From Agromyces sp. NDB4Y10 (GTDB lineage Bacteria; Actinomycetota; Actinomycetes; Actinomycetales; Microbacteriaceae), in NCBI RefSeq assembly GCF_001620055.1, contig NZ_LQGY01000004.1, forward strand, positions 62,001 to 126,000: DNA of 64,000 nucleotides, read 5' to 3'. The notes below the pieces were generated by a model that worked only from the letters and a program-made list of their open reading frames with translations, did no database searches and had not been told where the DNA came from. The stretch's first letter is position 1, and the number at the start of each line of letters is the position of its first letter. The position numbers were made by a program, and so were the translations under genes. Below are positions 37,376 to 46,724 of this stretch, piece by piece.

Positions 37376-37460
37376 CCCCTAGTCCGGGGGACAACTTCTC
37401 TGCTTGACTCCCCCCAATCGTCCGCCCGGCGGACGGCATACCCCCAGCAGAGGAGCCTTC

Positions 37461-39326
37461 ATGTACCGAAGTGCCGCACTCGCGGGCACGGCCATCGTCG
37501 CGGCGGGAGCACTCCTGCTCGGCGCGGGTCCCGTGCTCGCACACGACGAGCCGCTCGTCGACGACGGAGTCCTCGACTCCGGCAAGGAGACCCACAACCA
37601 CCACTCGCACGGCCAGCAGCACGGAGAGGAGGAGGGCCACCTCCCCGCCTCGAGCGACAACGTGCTGAAGATCGGCAACCTCGACCTCTTCGAAGGCGCG
37701 GAACAGCCCGGCCGGATCGCCGACGTCTCGGCGTACGGCAACTACGCCTACCTCACCGCCTTCTGGGAGCCCGCGTGCGATCGCGGCGGCGTCTACATCG
37801 TCGACATCGCCGATCCCGAGGCGCCGAAGCTCGTCACGAAGATCGACAGCCACCGCGGCACCTTCAGCGGCGAAGGGTCGCAGGTCATCGACCTGAAGAC
37901 GAAGCACTTCACGGGTCAGCTCCTCGCCTACCAGAACGAGATCTGCCCGGGCGACGACAAGGGGATCGGGGGCGTGACGCTGGTCGACGTCACCAACCCG
38001 GCGAAGCCGAAGAAGCTCGTCGAGGGTGCCGGTGACTTCGACGTGCCGGGCAAGGCGCAGACGAAGGCCCACGAGACGCATTCGATCCGCATGTGGACCG
38101 ACGGCGACCGGGCGTACGTGGTGCTCGTCGACAACGAGGAATCCGCCGACGTGGACATCCTCGACATCACGAACCCCTCGAAGCCGGTCCTGGTCTCCGA
38201 GACCGACCTGGTCGACGAGTCCGCACAGCCCCTCGGCGAGGTCCACGGCGACGCGACCTTCCTCCACGACATGGTCGTCGAAGAGGTCGACGGCGTGATG
38301 ACCATGCTGCTCTCGTACTGGGATGGCGGCTACATCAAGCTGAACGTCGACGATCCGGCGAACCCCGTGTTCATCGACGACACCGACTTCGAGCAGTTCG
38401 ATCCGGTACGGCTCGAGGTGGCCGGCGAGCAGATCACCCCGGAGGGCAACGCGCATCAGGCCGAGTTCACGAACGATCGCGAGTTCTTCATCGCGACCGA
38501 TGAGGACTTCGATCCGTACCGCGTCATCGCCCAGATCGAGGGCGCCGGCGAGTTCACCGCCGTCCAGGGGTCCGACGTGCCGCAGATCTCGCCCGAGCAG
38601 AGCCTCGCCGGAGGCACGCGCTACGTCGGCCTCGCCTGCACCGCAGCCTCCGTCCCGGCGCCGGGCGGCGCGACCGTCGCCGTCATCGAACGCGGCACCT
38701 GCGCGTTCACCGACAAGGTCCAGGCCGTGGAGGCCGCAGGCTACGAGGGAGCGATCGTCTTCAACTCCGACGCCGCAGGCAACTGCGACGCCCTCGTGTC
38801 GATGCTCGTCGACGCGGGCATCCCGGCGGTGTTCGCCTCGCGCACCGACGGGTTCCGCATCCTGACCGGCGGTGTCCCGGCCGGCTACACCTGCGGCAGC
38901 GGGACTCCGTACCCGGTGCCGCTCGCGGTCGGCGACCCCGGACGCGACGTGGACGTGAGCGCCGTGTTCGACGGGTGGGGCTACGTGCACCTGTACGACG
39001 CCGAGACGATGGAGGACCTCGACCAGTACTACGTTCCCGAGAGCCAGGACGCCGCCTACGCTTCGGGCTTCGGCGACCTGTCGGTGCACGAGATCGCGAC
39101 CGATCCCGACGAGAACCTCGCGTACGTCTCCTACTACGCCGCGGGCTTCCGTGTGGTGGAGTACGACCGGGAGACGGGGCTGAACGAAGTCGGCCACTTC
39201 ATCGAGGAGGGCGGCAACAACTTCTGGGGCGTGGAGGTGCACGAGCACCCGAACGGCGAGAAGTACGTGCTGGCATCGGACCGCGACAGCGGCCTGTACA
39301 TCTTCCAGTACGACCCGGAGGGCTGA
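37461..39326 (+). CDS. Secreted LVIVD-repeat protein with a PA domain and His-rich N-terminus
   Basis: This 621-aa protein is exported, with a signal peptide to about A27 (GPVLA-HD). A short His/Glu-rich stretch follows (His 28, 45, 47, 48, 50, 54 and 60), a possible metal-binding segment. Beta-propeller-like LVIVD repeats occur near residues 109, 170, 230 and 289 (for example VYIVDIADPEAP) and again near 507 and 563. A protease-associated domain is inserted at about 385-500 (RGTCAFTDKVQAVEAAGYEGAIVFNSD). AGGAG is ideally placed before the ATG. The function is unknown to me. I infer an extracellular or wall-associated binding protein; no membrane anchor or sorting signal is seen. Confidence 0.85.
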   Translation: MYRSAALAGTAIVAAGALLLGAGPVLAHDEPLVDDGVLDSGKETHNHHSHGQQHGEEEGHLPASSDNVLKIGNLDLFEGAEQPGRIADVSAYGNYAYLTAFWEPACDRGGVYIVDIADPEAPKLVTKIDSHRGTFSGEGSQVIDLKTKHFTGQLLAYQNEICPGDDKGIGGVTLVDVTNPAKPKKLVEGAGDFDVPGKAQTKAHETHSIRMWTDGDRAYVVLVDNEESADVDILDITNPSKPVLVSETDLVDESAQPLGEVHGDATFLHDMVVEEVDGVMTMLLSYWDGGYIKLNVDDPANPVFIDDTDFEQFDPVRLEVAGEQITPEGNAHQAEFTNDREFFIATDEDFDPYRVIAQIEGAGEFTAVQGSDVPQISPEQSLAGGTRYVGLACTAASVPAPGGATVAVIERGTCAFTDKVQAVEAAGYEGAIVFNSDAAGNCDALVSMLVDAGIPAVFASRTDGFRILTGGVPAGYTCGSGTPYPVPLAVGDPGRDVDVSAVFDGWGYVHLYDAETMEDLDQYYVPESQDAAYASGFGDLSVHEIATDPDENLAYVSYYAAGFRVVEYDRETGLNEVGHFIEEGGNNFWGVEVHEHPNGEKYVLASDRDSGLYIFQYDPEG

Positions 39327-39340
39327 TCTGCTCGAACGCC

Positions 39341-39370
39341 GGTGGGCGGGTGCGGGAGCGCCCGCCCACC
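39341..39370 (+). terminator. Strong hairpin after the LVIVD gene
   Basis: GGTGGGCGGG and CCCGCCCACC form a perfect ten-base-pair stem with a ten-base loop, 14 bases after the stop. No T-tract follows. Confidence 0.6.
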
Positions 39371-39417
39371 GGCGCGTCCGCACCCCGCCAGCGCGCGGAC
39401 CGCTTCGGCACCGGCAG

Positions 39418-39423
39418 TACGCT
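39418..39423 (+). promoter_or_regulatory. -10 box of a leaderless pabB transcript
   Basis: TACGCT ends six bases before the GTG at 39430, placing the transcript start at the start codon. Confidence 0.45.
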
Positions 39424-39429
39424 CGGAGG

Positions 39430-40833
39430 GTGCCACGACGCATCCGGAGCCTGACGCTGCCCGAGTGGCGCGACCCCGAGGCCGTCTTCGTCGCACTCGC
39501 GGCGGCGGCGCCGATCGCGGCCTGGCTCGATGGCGGGGACGGTGCCCGCGACGGTCGCAGCGTGATCGCGATCGCCGACGCCGGCACCCCGGTCGTGATC
39601 GCCGGCGACGCCGACCGGCCCGATGACGTCTACGCCGCGCTCGCGGCCGGCATCGGCGACGTCGACCCGATCGACGACCTCGGCGCGTCGGCACGTGCCG
39701 CGGTGGGCTGGCACGGATGGTTCGGCTACGAGTTCGGCGCCCGCACCCTCGGGGTTCCCGCGTCCGCGACCGAGGTGCCGGCCGCGGCGTTCTTCCTCGC
39801 CGATCGGGTGATCGTGTTCGAGCACTCGGACCGGCGCGTGCGGCTCGAATGGCTAGAAGGGGAGCACGCGGCATCCGTCGAGGGGTGGGTCGAGGCGACG
39901 CGAGCGACGCTCGCCGCCCTCCCGGCGGGCATGCCGGACCGGACGCCGTCGGCGACCGCTCCCGCGGCATCCGCACCCACGCGGTGGCGGCACGGCGCCG
40001 AGGCGTACCGTCACATGATCGACGCGTGCCGCGAGGCCATCGTGCGCGGCGACGCGTACCAGCTGTGCCTCACCAACCGGGTCGAGCTCGACGTGCGGCC
40101 CGACCCGGTCGAGGCGTACCTGCGACTGCGACGCGGCAGCCCGAGCCACCACGGGGGCTTCCTCCGGTTCGGCGACGTCGCGCTGCTCAGCGCCTCGCCC
40201 GAGCAGTTCCTCCTCGTCGAACGCGACGGCACCGTCGCCACCAAGCCCATGAAGGGCACACGCCCGCGGTCGGCCGACGCGGCGACCGATCGGGCCCTGC
40301 GCGCCGAGCTCAGCGCGAGCGAGAAGGAGCGCGCCGAGAACCTCATGATCGTCGACCTCATGCGCAACGACCTCGGTCGCATCGCCGAACTCGGCACGGT
40401 CGCCGTGCCGAGCCTGCTCGAGGTCGAGGAGTACCCGCACGTGCACCAGCTCGTCTCGACCGTGACGGCGCGCCTGCGGCATCCGCTCACGGCACTGGAC
40501 GCCGTGCGCTCGGCGTTCCCCGCCGGATCGATGACGGGGGCGCCGAAGGAGAGCGCGATGCGGATCCTGCACGAGCTCGAAGGCGGGCCGCGCGGCATCT
40601 ACTCGGGGGCCTTCGGATGCCTCGGGGTCGACGGCACCGCCGACCTGGCGATGGTCATCCGGTCGATCGTGCTGACCGCCCGGGGCGCGTCGATCGGCAC
40701 GGGCGGCGGCATCACGGCGCTGTCGGACCCGGAGGAGGAGGTCGAGGAGACGCGACTCAAGGCGCGCGCGCTCATCGCCGTCCTCGGCGGCGAGGACCCC
40801 GCCCGCTCGCAGGCGCCCCGGTCCGCCCATTGA
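39430..40833 (+). CDS. pabB: Aminodeoxychorismate synthase component I (PabB)
   Basis: This enzyme makes 4-amino-4-deoxychorismate from chorismate for folate synthesis. It has 467 aa of the anthranilate synthase/chorismate-binding fold. PMKGTRPR (Lys275 in the P-x-K-G-T motif that distinguishes PabB from TrpE) supports PabB, as do SPEQFLL and GSMTGAPK. The glutaminase PabA is not adjacent. The GTG has no usable Shine-Dalgarno spacing, since GGAGG abuts it, but a -10 box six bases upstream explains this as a leaderless start. Isochorismate synthase or TrpE are less likely. Confidence 0.88.
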   Translation: MPRRIRSLTLPEWRDPEAVFVALAAAAPIAAWLDGGDGARDGRSVIAIADAGTPVVIAGDADRPDDVYAALAAGIGDVDPIDDLGASARAAVGWHGWFGYEFGARTLGVPASATEVPAAAFFLADRVIVFEHSDRRVRLEWLEGEHAASVEGWVEATRATLAALPAGMPDRTPSATAPAASAPTRWRHGAEAYRHMIDACREAIVRGDAYQLCLTNRVELDVRPDPVEAYLRLRRGSPSHHGGFLRFGDVALLSASPEQFLLVERDGTVATKPMKGTRPRSADAATDRALRAELSASEKERAENLMIVDLMRNDLGRIAELGTVAVPSLLEVEEYPHVHQLVSTVTARLRHPLTALDAVRSAFPAGSMTGAPKESAMRILHELEGGPRGIYSGAFGCLGVDGTADLAMVIRSIVLTARGASIGTGGGITALSDPEEEVEETRLKARALIAVLGGEDPARSQAPRSAH

Positions 40834-40834
40834 G

Positions 40835-40840
40835 TAGGCT
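40835..40840 (+). promoter_or_regulatory. Possible -10 box of leuS
   Basis: TAGGCT follows the pabB stop directly and would give a leader of about 74 bases. Confidence 0.35.
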
Positions 40841-40847
40841 TGTCCCT

Positions 40848-40870
40848 CGGGCGCCGCGCTCGCGCGCCCG
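40848..40870 (+). other. Hairpin in the leuS leader
   Basis: CGGGCGC and GCGCCCG form a seven-base-pair stem with a nine-base loop at the start of the leuS 5' leader. No T-box consensus is recognisable, so I do not call it a riboswitch. Confidence 0.3.
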
Positions 40871-40920
40871 TCCCGGGCCGAGCGCCCGCACCCTCCCCGC
40901 GCAGCACGATTGAGAGTCAC

Positions 40921-43497
40921 GTGGCACACGAGCAGGACACCCCCGAGACCGCCGACGCCGGCACGTACGACTTCGCCGCCATCCAGGCGAAGTGGAGCCC
41001 GGTGTGGGAGGAACTCCAGCCGTTCCGCGCCGCGCAGCCGGGCGACACGCGCCCGCGCAAGTACATCCTCGACATGTTCCCGTACCCCTCGGGCGACCTG
41101 CACATGGGCCACGCCGAGGCCTTCGGATTCGGCGACGCCGCGGCCCGCTACTGGCGTCACCAGGGCTTCGACGTGCTGCACCCGATCGGGTGGGACTCGT
41201 TCGGCCTGCCCGCCGAGAACGCGGCGATCAAGCGCGGCGCCGACCCCAAGGCGTGGACCTACGCGAACATCGAGCAGCAGAAGCGCTCGTTCAAGCAGTA
41301 CGCGCCGTCGTTCGACTGGTCGCGCGAGCTCCACACGAGCGACCCCGAGTACTACAAGTGGAACCAGTGGCTGTTCCTCAAGCTGTACGAGAAGGGCATC
41401 GCCTATCGCAAGGCGGGCCAGGTCAACTGGTGCCCGAACGACCAGACCGTGCTCGCGAACGAGCAGGTCGTCGACGGCCACTGCGAGCGCTGCGGCAGCG
41501 TGGTGACGAAGAAGGCGCTCACGCAGTGGTACTTCCGCGTCACCGACTACGCCGACCGCCTGCTCGACGACCTGAACCAGCTCGAAGGCAAGTGGCCCGG
41601 CAAGGTCATCACGATGCAGCGCAACTGGATCGGCCGGTCGTCGGGTGCCGACGTCGACTTCGCCATCGAGGGCCGCGACGAGCCCGTGACGGTGTTCACG
41701 ACGCGTCCCGACACCCTCTACGGCGCCACCTTCATGGTCGTCGCGCCCGACTCGGCACTCGCGGCCGAGCTCGTCGAGGGCGCCTCAGACGACGTGCGCG
41801 CGCGGTTCGAGCAGTACCTCGAGTCGGTGCGCGCCGAGAGCGACATCGACCGGCTCGCCACCGACCGCCCGAAGACGGGCGTGTTCCTCGACCGGTACGC
41901 GACCAATCCGCTGACGGGCGAGCGCCTGCCGATCTGGGCGGCCGACTACGTGCTGGCCGACTACGGCCACGGCGCGATCATGGCGGTGCCCGCGCACGAC
42001 CAGCGCGACCTCGACTTCGCGCGCGCCTTCGAGCTGCCCGTGCGCGTGGTCGTCGACACCAACGCACCCGTGACCGGCGTGATCCCCGTCATCCCCGTCG
42101 ACGACCAGGGCGTGCCGCTGCCGCTCGAGGACCTGCCCGAGCTCGACCCCGCCTCGACGGGCGTCGCGCTCACGGGTGAGGGCCGCCTGATGAACTCCGG
42201 CCCGCTGAACGGGCTCAGCAAGTCCAACGCGATCCGACGTGCCATCGAGATCCTCGAGGAGCGCGGCCTCGGGCGCGCGGCGAAGAACTACCGCCTGCGC
42301 GACTGGCTGATCTCCCGACAGCGGTACTGGGGCACGCCCATCCCGATCATCCACTGCGAGCAGTGCGGCGAGGTGCCCGTGCCCGAGTCCGACCTGCCGG
42401 TCCGGCTGCCGGATGCCGCGGGGCTCGACCTGCGGCCGAAGGGCTCGAGCCCGCTCGGCGCGGCCGAGGAGTGGGCGAGCGTCACCTGCCCGAACTGCGG
42501 CGGCGACGCCCGGCGCGACTCCGACACGATGGACACCTTCGTCGACAGCTCGTGGTATTTCCTGCGCTACCTGAACCCGAACGACGACGACCGCGCCTTC
42601 GACCCCGCCGAGGCCGAGAAGTGGATGCCGGTCGACCAGTACGTCGGCGGCGTCGAGCACGCGATCCTGCACCTGCTCTACGCACGGTTCTTCACCAAGG
42701 TGCTGTTCGACCTCGGCTACCTCGGGTTCACCGAGCCGTTCACGTCACTGCTCAACCAGGGCATGGTGATCATGGACGGCCACAAGATGTCGAAGTCGAA
42801 GGGCAACCTGGTCGAGTTCGCCTCCGAGCTGTCCGCCCACGGCGCCGATGCGCTGCGCGTCACCATGGCGTTCGCGGGCCCGCCCGAGGACGACATCGAC
42901 TGGGCGGACGTGTCGCCGGTCGGTGCCGCGAAGTTCCTCGCGCGCGCCTGGCGCATCTCGGGCGAGGTCGCCTCGAGCCCGGATGTCGAGTGGAAGACGG
43001 GCGACCCGGCGCTGCGCCGCATCACGCATCGCCTGCTGGCGGACGCGCCCGGCCTGGCCGAGTCGTTCAAGTTCAACGTGATCGTCGCGCGACTCATGGA
43101 GCTCGTGAACGCCACGCGCAAGGCGATCGACTCGGGGGCCGGCCCGGCGGATGCCGCCGTGCGCGAGGCCGCCGAGGTGACCGCGATGATCCTCGACCTG
43201 TTCGCCCCGTACACGGCCGAGGACATGTGGCAGCGCCTGGGCTACGAGCCGACCGTGGCGAACGTGGTGTGGCGGAAGGCCGACCCCGCCCTGCTCGTCG
43301 AGGAGTCCGTGACGGCGATCGTGCAGGTCGACGGGAAGGTGCGCGACCGCATCGAGGTGTCGCCGAAGATCGGCGCCGACGAGCTCGAGTCCCTCGCCCG
43401 CGCGTCGGACGCGGTGACCCGATCGGTCGCCGGGCGCGAGATCGCGAACGTGATCGTGCGCGCGCCGAAGCTCGTGAACATCGCCACGCGCCGCTAG
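40921..43497 (+). CDS. leuS: Leucyl-tRNA synthetase
   Basis: This class I aminoacyl-tRNA synthetase charges tRNA-Leu. The 858 aa include the HIGH-type motif H61-M-G-H64, an insertion with Cys pairs near the active site, the editing domain (about 230-430), K622-M-S-K-S626, and the C-terminal anticodon-binding domains. A GTG start is chosen because the conserved [17 protein letters not shown] begins about 19 residues later. It is a full-length bacterial-type enzyme. Confidence 0.97.
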   Translation: MAHEQDTPETADAGTYDFAAIQAKWSPVWEELQPFRAAQPGDTRPRKYILDMFPYPSGDLHMGHAEAFGFGDAAARYWRHQGFDVLHPIGWDSFGLPAENAAIKRGADPKAWTYANIEQQKRSFKQYAPSFDWSRELHTSDPEYYKWNQWLFLKLYEKGIAYRKAGQVNWCPNDQTVLANEQVVDGHCERCGSVVTKKALTQWYFRVTDYADRLLDDLNQLEGKWPGKVITMQRNWIGRSSGADVDFAIEGRDEPVTVFTTRPDTLYGATFMVVAPDSALAAELVEGASDDVRARFEQYLESVRAESDIDRLATDRPKTGVFLDRYATNPLTGERLPIWAADYVLADYGHGAIMAVPAHDQRDLDFARAFELPVRVVVDTNAPVTGVIPVIPVDDQGVPLPLEDLPELDPASTGVALTGEGRLMNSGPLNGLSKSNAIRRAIEILEERGLGRAAKNYRLRDWLISRQRYWGTPIPIIHCEQCGEVPVPESDLPVRLPDAAGLDLRPKGSSPLGAAEEWASVTCPNCGGDARRDSDTMDTFVDSSWYFLRYLNPNDDDRAFDPAEAEKWMPVDQYVGGVEHAILHLLYARFFTKVLFDLGYLGFTEPFTSLLNQGMVIMDGHKMSKSKGNLVEFASELSAHGADALRVTMAFAGPPEDDIDWADVSPVGAAKFLARAWRISGEVASSPDVEWKTGDPALRRITHRLLADAPGLAESFKFNVIVARLMELVNATRKAIDSGAGPADAAVREAAEVTAMILDLFAPYTAEDMWQRLGYEPTVANVVWRKADPALLVEESVTAIVQVDGKVRDRIEVSPKIGADELESLARASDAVTRSVAGREIANVIVRAPKLVNIATRR

Positions 43498-43503
43498 CCC
43501 GAC

Positions 43504-43526
43504 CCGGCCTCCACAGGCGGGGCCGG
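43504..43526 (+). terminator. Hairpin after leuS
   Basis: CCGGCC and GGCCGG pair across an 11-base loop, six bases after the leuS stop. No T-tract. Confidence 0.4.
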
Positions 43527-43581
43527 CTCCGGTTCGTCGCACGTGACGCGGGTTCGCTGCCGACGGTCGTGCCGGCGCGGC

Positions 43582-43587
43582 TAGCGT
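43582..43587 (+). promoter_or_regulatory. -10 box of a leaderless comEA transcript
   Basis: TAGCGT ends six bases before the comEA ATG; no Shine-Dalgarno sequence is present. Confidence 0.45.
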
Positions 43588-43593
43588 GCCCGC

Positions 43594-44298
43594 ATGCCCG
43601 TGCGTGAGCCCATCGAATCCGACCCGGTCGAGTCGAGCGCCGACGTCGACCCGCTGACCGCGCTCGACGAATCACGCGTCGGGCCCCGCCGACGCATCGC
43701 GGTCGGGGCGGCGGTCGTGGTCTTCGTCGCCTCCGTCGCCGTCTCGGCGTTCGCCGCGTTCGCCTCCGGCGGCGGCGGGATGCAGGGCGAGGTCGGCGCG
43801 CCGGGCGTGACGATCGACGGCGTCGGCGCGGTGGATCCCGCCGCCTCGGGCACGGCGAATCCGGCGGCCGCGACGCCCACGCTCCTCGTGCACGTCCTCG
43901 GCGCGGTCGCCCGGCCGGGCATCGTCGAGCTCGCGCCGGGTGCGCGCGTCGTCGACGCCGTGGGGGCAGCGGGCGGACTGGCGCCGGACGCCGACCCGGG
44001 CGGGGTCAACCTCGCCCGCGCGCTCGTCGACGGCGAGCAGCTCGTGGTACCGGTCCTCGGGGCCGAACCCGCCGCCGCGGCATCCGGTGGCGCGGCGGCC
44101 GGGGATGGGCGGGTGAGCCTCAACCAGGCCGACGTCGCCGCTCTCGACACGCTTCCCCGCATCGGTCCCGCGCTCGCCCAGCGCATCATCGACTGGCGCG
44201 AGGCGAACGGCCCGTTCACGGATGTCTCGCAACTCCTCGACGTCGCCGGCATCGGCGATGCGGTCTACTCCGGTCTCGCCGACCTCGTGACGCTCTGA
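43594..44298 (+). CDS. comEA: Competence protein ComEA (DNA-binding, SLBB and helix-hairpin-helix)
   Basis: This membrane-anchored DNA receptor for natural transformation has 234 aa. It has an acidic cytoplasmic start, one membrane segment (about 33-53), a Gly/Ala linker, an SLBB domain (about 88-145, VHVLGAVARPGIVELAPGARVVDA), and a C-terminal helix-hairpin-helix pair (about 170-234, NQADVAALDTLPRIGPALAQRIIDWR). It is immediately followed by comEC. In actinobacteria this pair is common even where transformation is not known. Confidence 0.9.
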   Translation: MPVREPIESDPVESSADVDPLTALDESRVGPRRRIAVGAAVVVFVASVAVSAFAAFASGGGGMQGEVGAPGVTIDGVGAVDPAASGTANPAAATPTLLVHVLGAVARPGIVELAPGARVVDAVGAAGGLAPDADPGGVNLARALVDGEQLVVPVLGAEPAAAASGGAAAGDGRVSLNQADVAALDTLPRIGPALAQRIIDWREANGPFTDVSQLLDVAGIGDAVYSGLADLVTL

Positions 44299-46695
44299 GT
44301 GCGCCGCCACGACCTGCGCCTCCTGCCCGCCGCGATCGTCGCATGGGCGGCCGCGTGGCTGGCGACGGGGGTGCCGGATGATGGGATCCCGGTGTGGTGC
44401 CTGCCGGTCCTGTGCTGGCTCCTCGCCGGGCTCGTGCTCGCCGCGGCGATCATCGCCGAGCGACGACGCGGGTTCTGGCGGCCGGAGATATCGGGTCGGT
44501 CGGGGGAGACGCCGGGGCAGCGCGCGCGGGTGCGCCGTCTCGCGCATCGATGGTCGACCCATATCGCCCTCGCGGCCGCGTGCGCCGGCGTCGCCGCGAC
44601 CTCCGCCGGCATCGCGCTGGCTGGGCGCGAGACGGGCACGCTGTCCGAGGCTGCGGCGTCGCGCACCTGGGTCGAGGTCGAGATGCGCCTGGAGTCGGCG
44701 GCTCGCCCGTCCGTTCCGGCGCCATGGGAGGAGGGCTCGAGCAGTTGGCGGGCACCCGCGACGGTGACCGCGGTGGACGGGCGGTCGCACCGGCCCGTTC
44801 GCGTCGAAGCGGTGGTGTCGGGGTCCCCGTCCGTGCCGGGCTTCGGCACGACGCACCTCGTCCGGGTCCGGGCGACCGCCCTGCCCGCCGCGGACCGCGA
44901 GGCCTTCCGGTTGCGCGGCGAGCTCCTCGAGTCGGGCGGGGCGCCGTTCCTCGTCGGGTGGACCCATCCGCTCCGGGCGGGCCTCGCGGACGCCGCCGAT
45001 CGACTGGGCGGCGACGGCGGTGCCCTCGTGCCGGGGCTCGCCATCGGCGACACGTCGGCCGTCTCCGACGAGCTCCGGGAGGCCATGACCGTCGCCTCGC
45101 TGACCCACCTCACGGCCGTCTCGGGAGCGAACTGCGCGATCGTCACGGCGGCCGTGTTCTGGGCGGCCGGCAGGGCGGGCGCGCCGCGTCCGCTGCGGAT
45201 CGGGATCGCGTTGGCCGCGCTCGCGGGGTTCGTCCTGCTCGTGACACCCGAGTCCAGCGTCGTGCGCGCCGCGGTCATGGCGGTCGTCGTGCTGGTCGCG
45301 CTGGGCGTGGGCCGGTCCGGCGGAGGAGCGTCGGCCCTCGCCGTGGCCGCGGTGGTCCTCCTGGCGATCGACCCCTGGTACGCCCGCGACTTCGGCTTCG
45401 CCCTGTCCGTGTGCGCCACCGGAGGGCTCATCCTGCTCTCCGGACCGCTCGGTGCGCGACTGTCGCGCTGGATGCCGCGGCCGGTCGCCGTGATGACCGC
45501 CATCCCGCTCGCCGCGCAGCTGGCGTGCCAGCCGGTGCTGATCCTGCTCGAACCGTCCATGCCGGTCTACGGCGTGCCCGCGAACCTCCTCGCCGCGCCC
45601 GCAGCTCCCGTCGCGACGGTCGCCGGGCTCGTCGGGTGCCTCATCCTCCCCGTCCTGCCCTCCGTCGGCTTCGCGGCGCTGCAGGTCGCGTGGCTGCCTG
45701 CGACGTGGATCGCGCTGCTCGCGCACGGCGTCGATCGGCTCCCGGTCACCTCCCTGCCGTGGATGCCCGATGCGCCGGGCGCAGCGCTGTGCGCGGTCGG
45801 GGTGGCGGCCGGGCTGGTCGCGGCCATCCGTGCTGGCACCCGGGTGCGGACGGTGGCCGCAGTGATCCTGATCGTGTCGGTCGCACTCCCGCTCGGAGCG
45901 GCGGCCGGTCGGCCCGTGGTCGCGCGAGCGGTGCTCCCCGCAGACTGGGAACTGGTGCAGTGCGACGTCGGCCAGGGCGACGCCGTGCTCGTCCGCGATG
46001 GCGATGCGGTCATGCTGGTCGATGCCGGCGCGGAACCGGCGGCGCTCGCCCGCTGCCTCGACCTGACCGGCGTCGACCGTCTCGACCTTGCGGTCATCAC
46101 GCACTGGGATGCGGATCACGCGGGCGGCGTCGAGGCGATCGCCGGTCGGGTCGACGTCGTCCTGCACGGCCCGCTCGACGGGGCCAGGTCGAGCCGGGCG
46201 CTCGACCCGCTCGTCCGCGGCGGGGCCGAGGCGGTCGAGGTCGGCGCGGGCGCCTCCGGTGCACTCGGGCGGGCCCACTGGCGGGTGCTGTGGCCTCCGC
46301 CGCGCACCGAGCCCGGCAACGATGCGAGCGTGGTGATCGACCTGCGCACAGCGCGATACCGGGCCGTCTTCCTCGGCGACCTCGGAGAGACGGCGCAGGA
46401 GCGGCTGCGCCGCGACCATCCGATCGGCTCGGCCGACCTCGTGAAGGTCGCCCACCACGGCAGCGCCGACCAGAGCAGCGAGCTCTACCGCCAACTGCGG
46501 GCCCCGGTCGGCCTCGTCGGCGTCGGCGCCGACAACGGGTACGGGCACCCGACCGATTCGCTCCTGGACCTGCTCGACGAGGCCGGGACCCACGTGATCC
46601 GAAGCGATCGGTCGGGCACCGCGGCGCTCGTGGCGATCGAGGGCGGGTTCGCCGTGTGGACCGAGCGTGCGGATCAGGTCGGTGGTGATCCGTAG
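44299..46695 (+). CDS. comEC: DNA uptake channel ComEC/Rec2
   Basis: This is the predicted membrane channel for single-stranded DNA entry. It has 798 aa: an N-terminal membrane/OB part, the Competence domain (about 230-500, LTHLTAVSGANCAIV), and a C-terminal metallo-beta-lactamase domain (about 550-798) with H602-W-D-A-D606-H607, which may degrade one strand. The GTG directly follows the comEA stop. The TAG stop forms part of a -10 box for holA. Confidence 0.92.
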   Translation: MRRHDLRLLPAAIVAWAAAWLATGVPDDGIPVWCLPVLCWLLAGLVLAAAIIAERRRGFWRPEISGRSGETPGQRARVRRLAHRWSTHIALAAACAGVAATSAGIALAGRETGTLSEAAASRTWVEVEMRLESAARPSVPAPWEEGSSSWRAPATVTAVDGRSHRPVRVEAVVSGSPSVPGFGTTHLVRVRATALPAADREAFRLRGELLESGGAPFLVGWTHPLRAGLADAADRLGGDGGALVPGLAIGDTSAVSDELREAMTVASLTHLTAVSGANCAIVTAAVFWAAGRAGAPRPLRIGIALAALAGFVLLVTPESSVVRAAVMAVVVLVALGVGRSGGGASALAVAAVVLLAIDPWYARDFGFALSVCATGGLILLSGPLGARLSRWMPRPVAVMTAIPLAAQLACQPVLILLEPSMPVYGVPANLLAAPAAPVATVAGLVGCLILPVLPSVGFAALQVAWLPATWIALLAHGVDRLPVTSLPWMPDAPGAALCAVGVAAGLVAAIRAGTRVRTVAAVILIVSVALPLGAAAGRPVVARAVLPADWELVQCDVGQGDAVLVRDGDAVMLVDAGAEPAALARCLDLTGVDRLDLAVITHWDADHAGGVEAIAGRVDVVLHGPLDGARSSRALDPLVRGGAEAVEVGAGASGALGRAHWRVLWPPPRTEPGNDASVVIDLRTARYRAVFLGDLGETAQERLRRDHPIGSADLVKVAHHGSADQSSELYRQLRAPVGLVGVGADNGYGHPTDSLLDLLDEAGTHVIRSDRSGTAALVAIEGGFAVWTERADQVGGDP

Positions 46696-46698
46696 ACT
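46693..46698 (+). promoter_or_regulatory. Possible -10 box of holA
   Basis: TAGACT includes the comEC stop. It would give a leader of about 20 bases containing GGAGGG. Confidence 0.4.
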
Positions 46699-46724
46699 GG
46701 TGCGGCACATCGGAGGGAGCGCAC

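Noticed and set aside
40835-40920. T-box riboswitch before leuS
   Set aside because: No T-box consensus, specifier loop or antiterminator could be found, and the leader is too short for a standard T-box.
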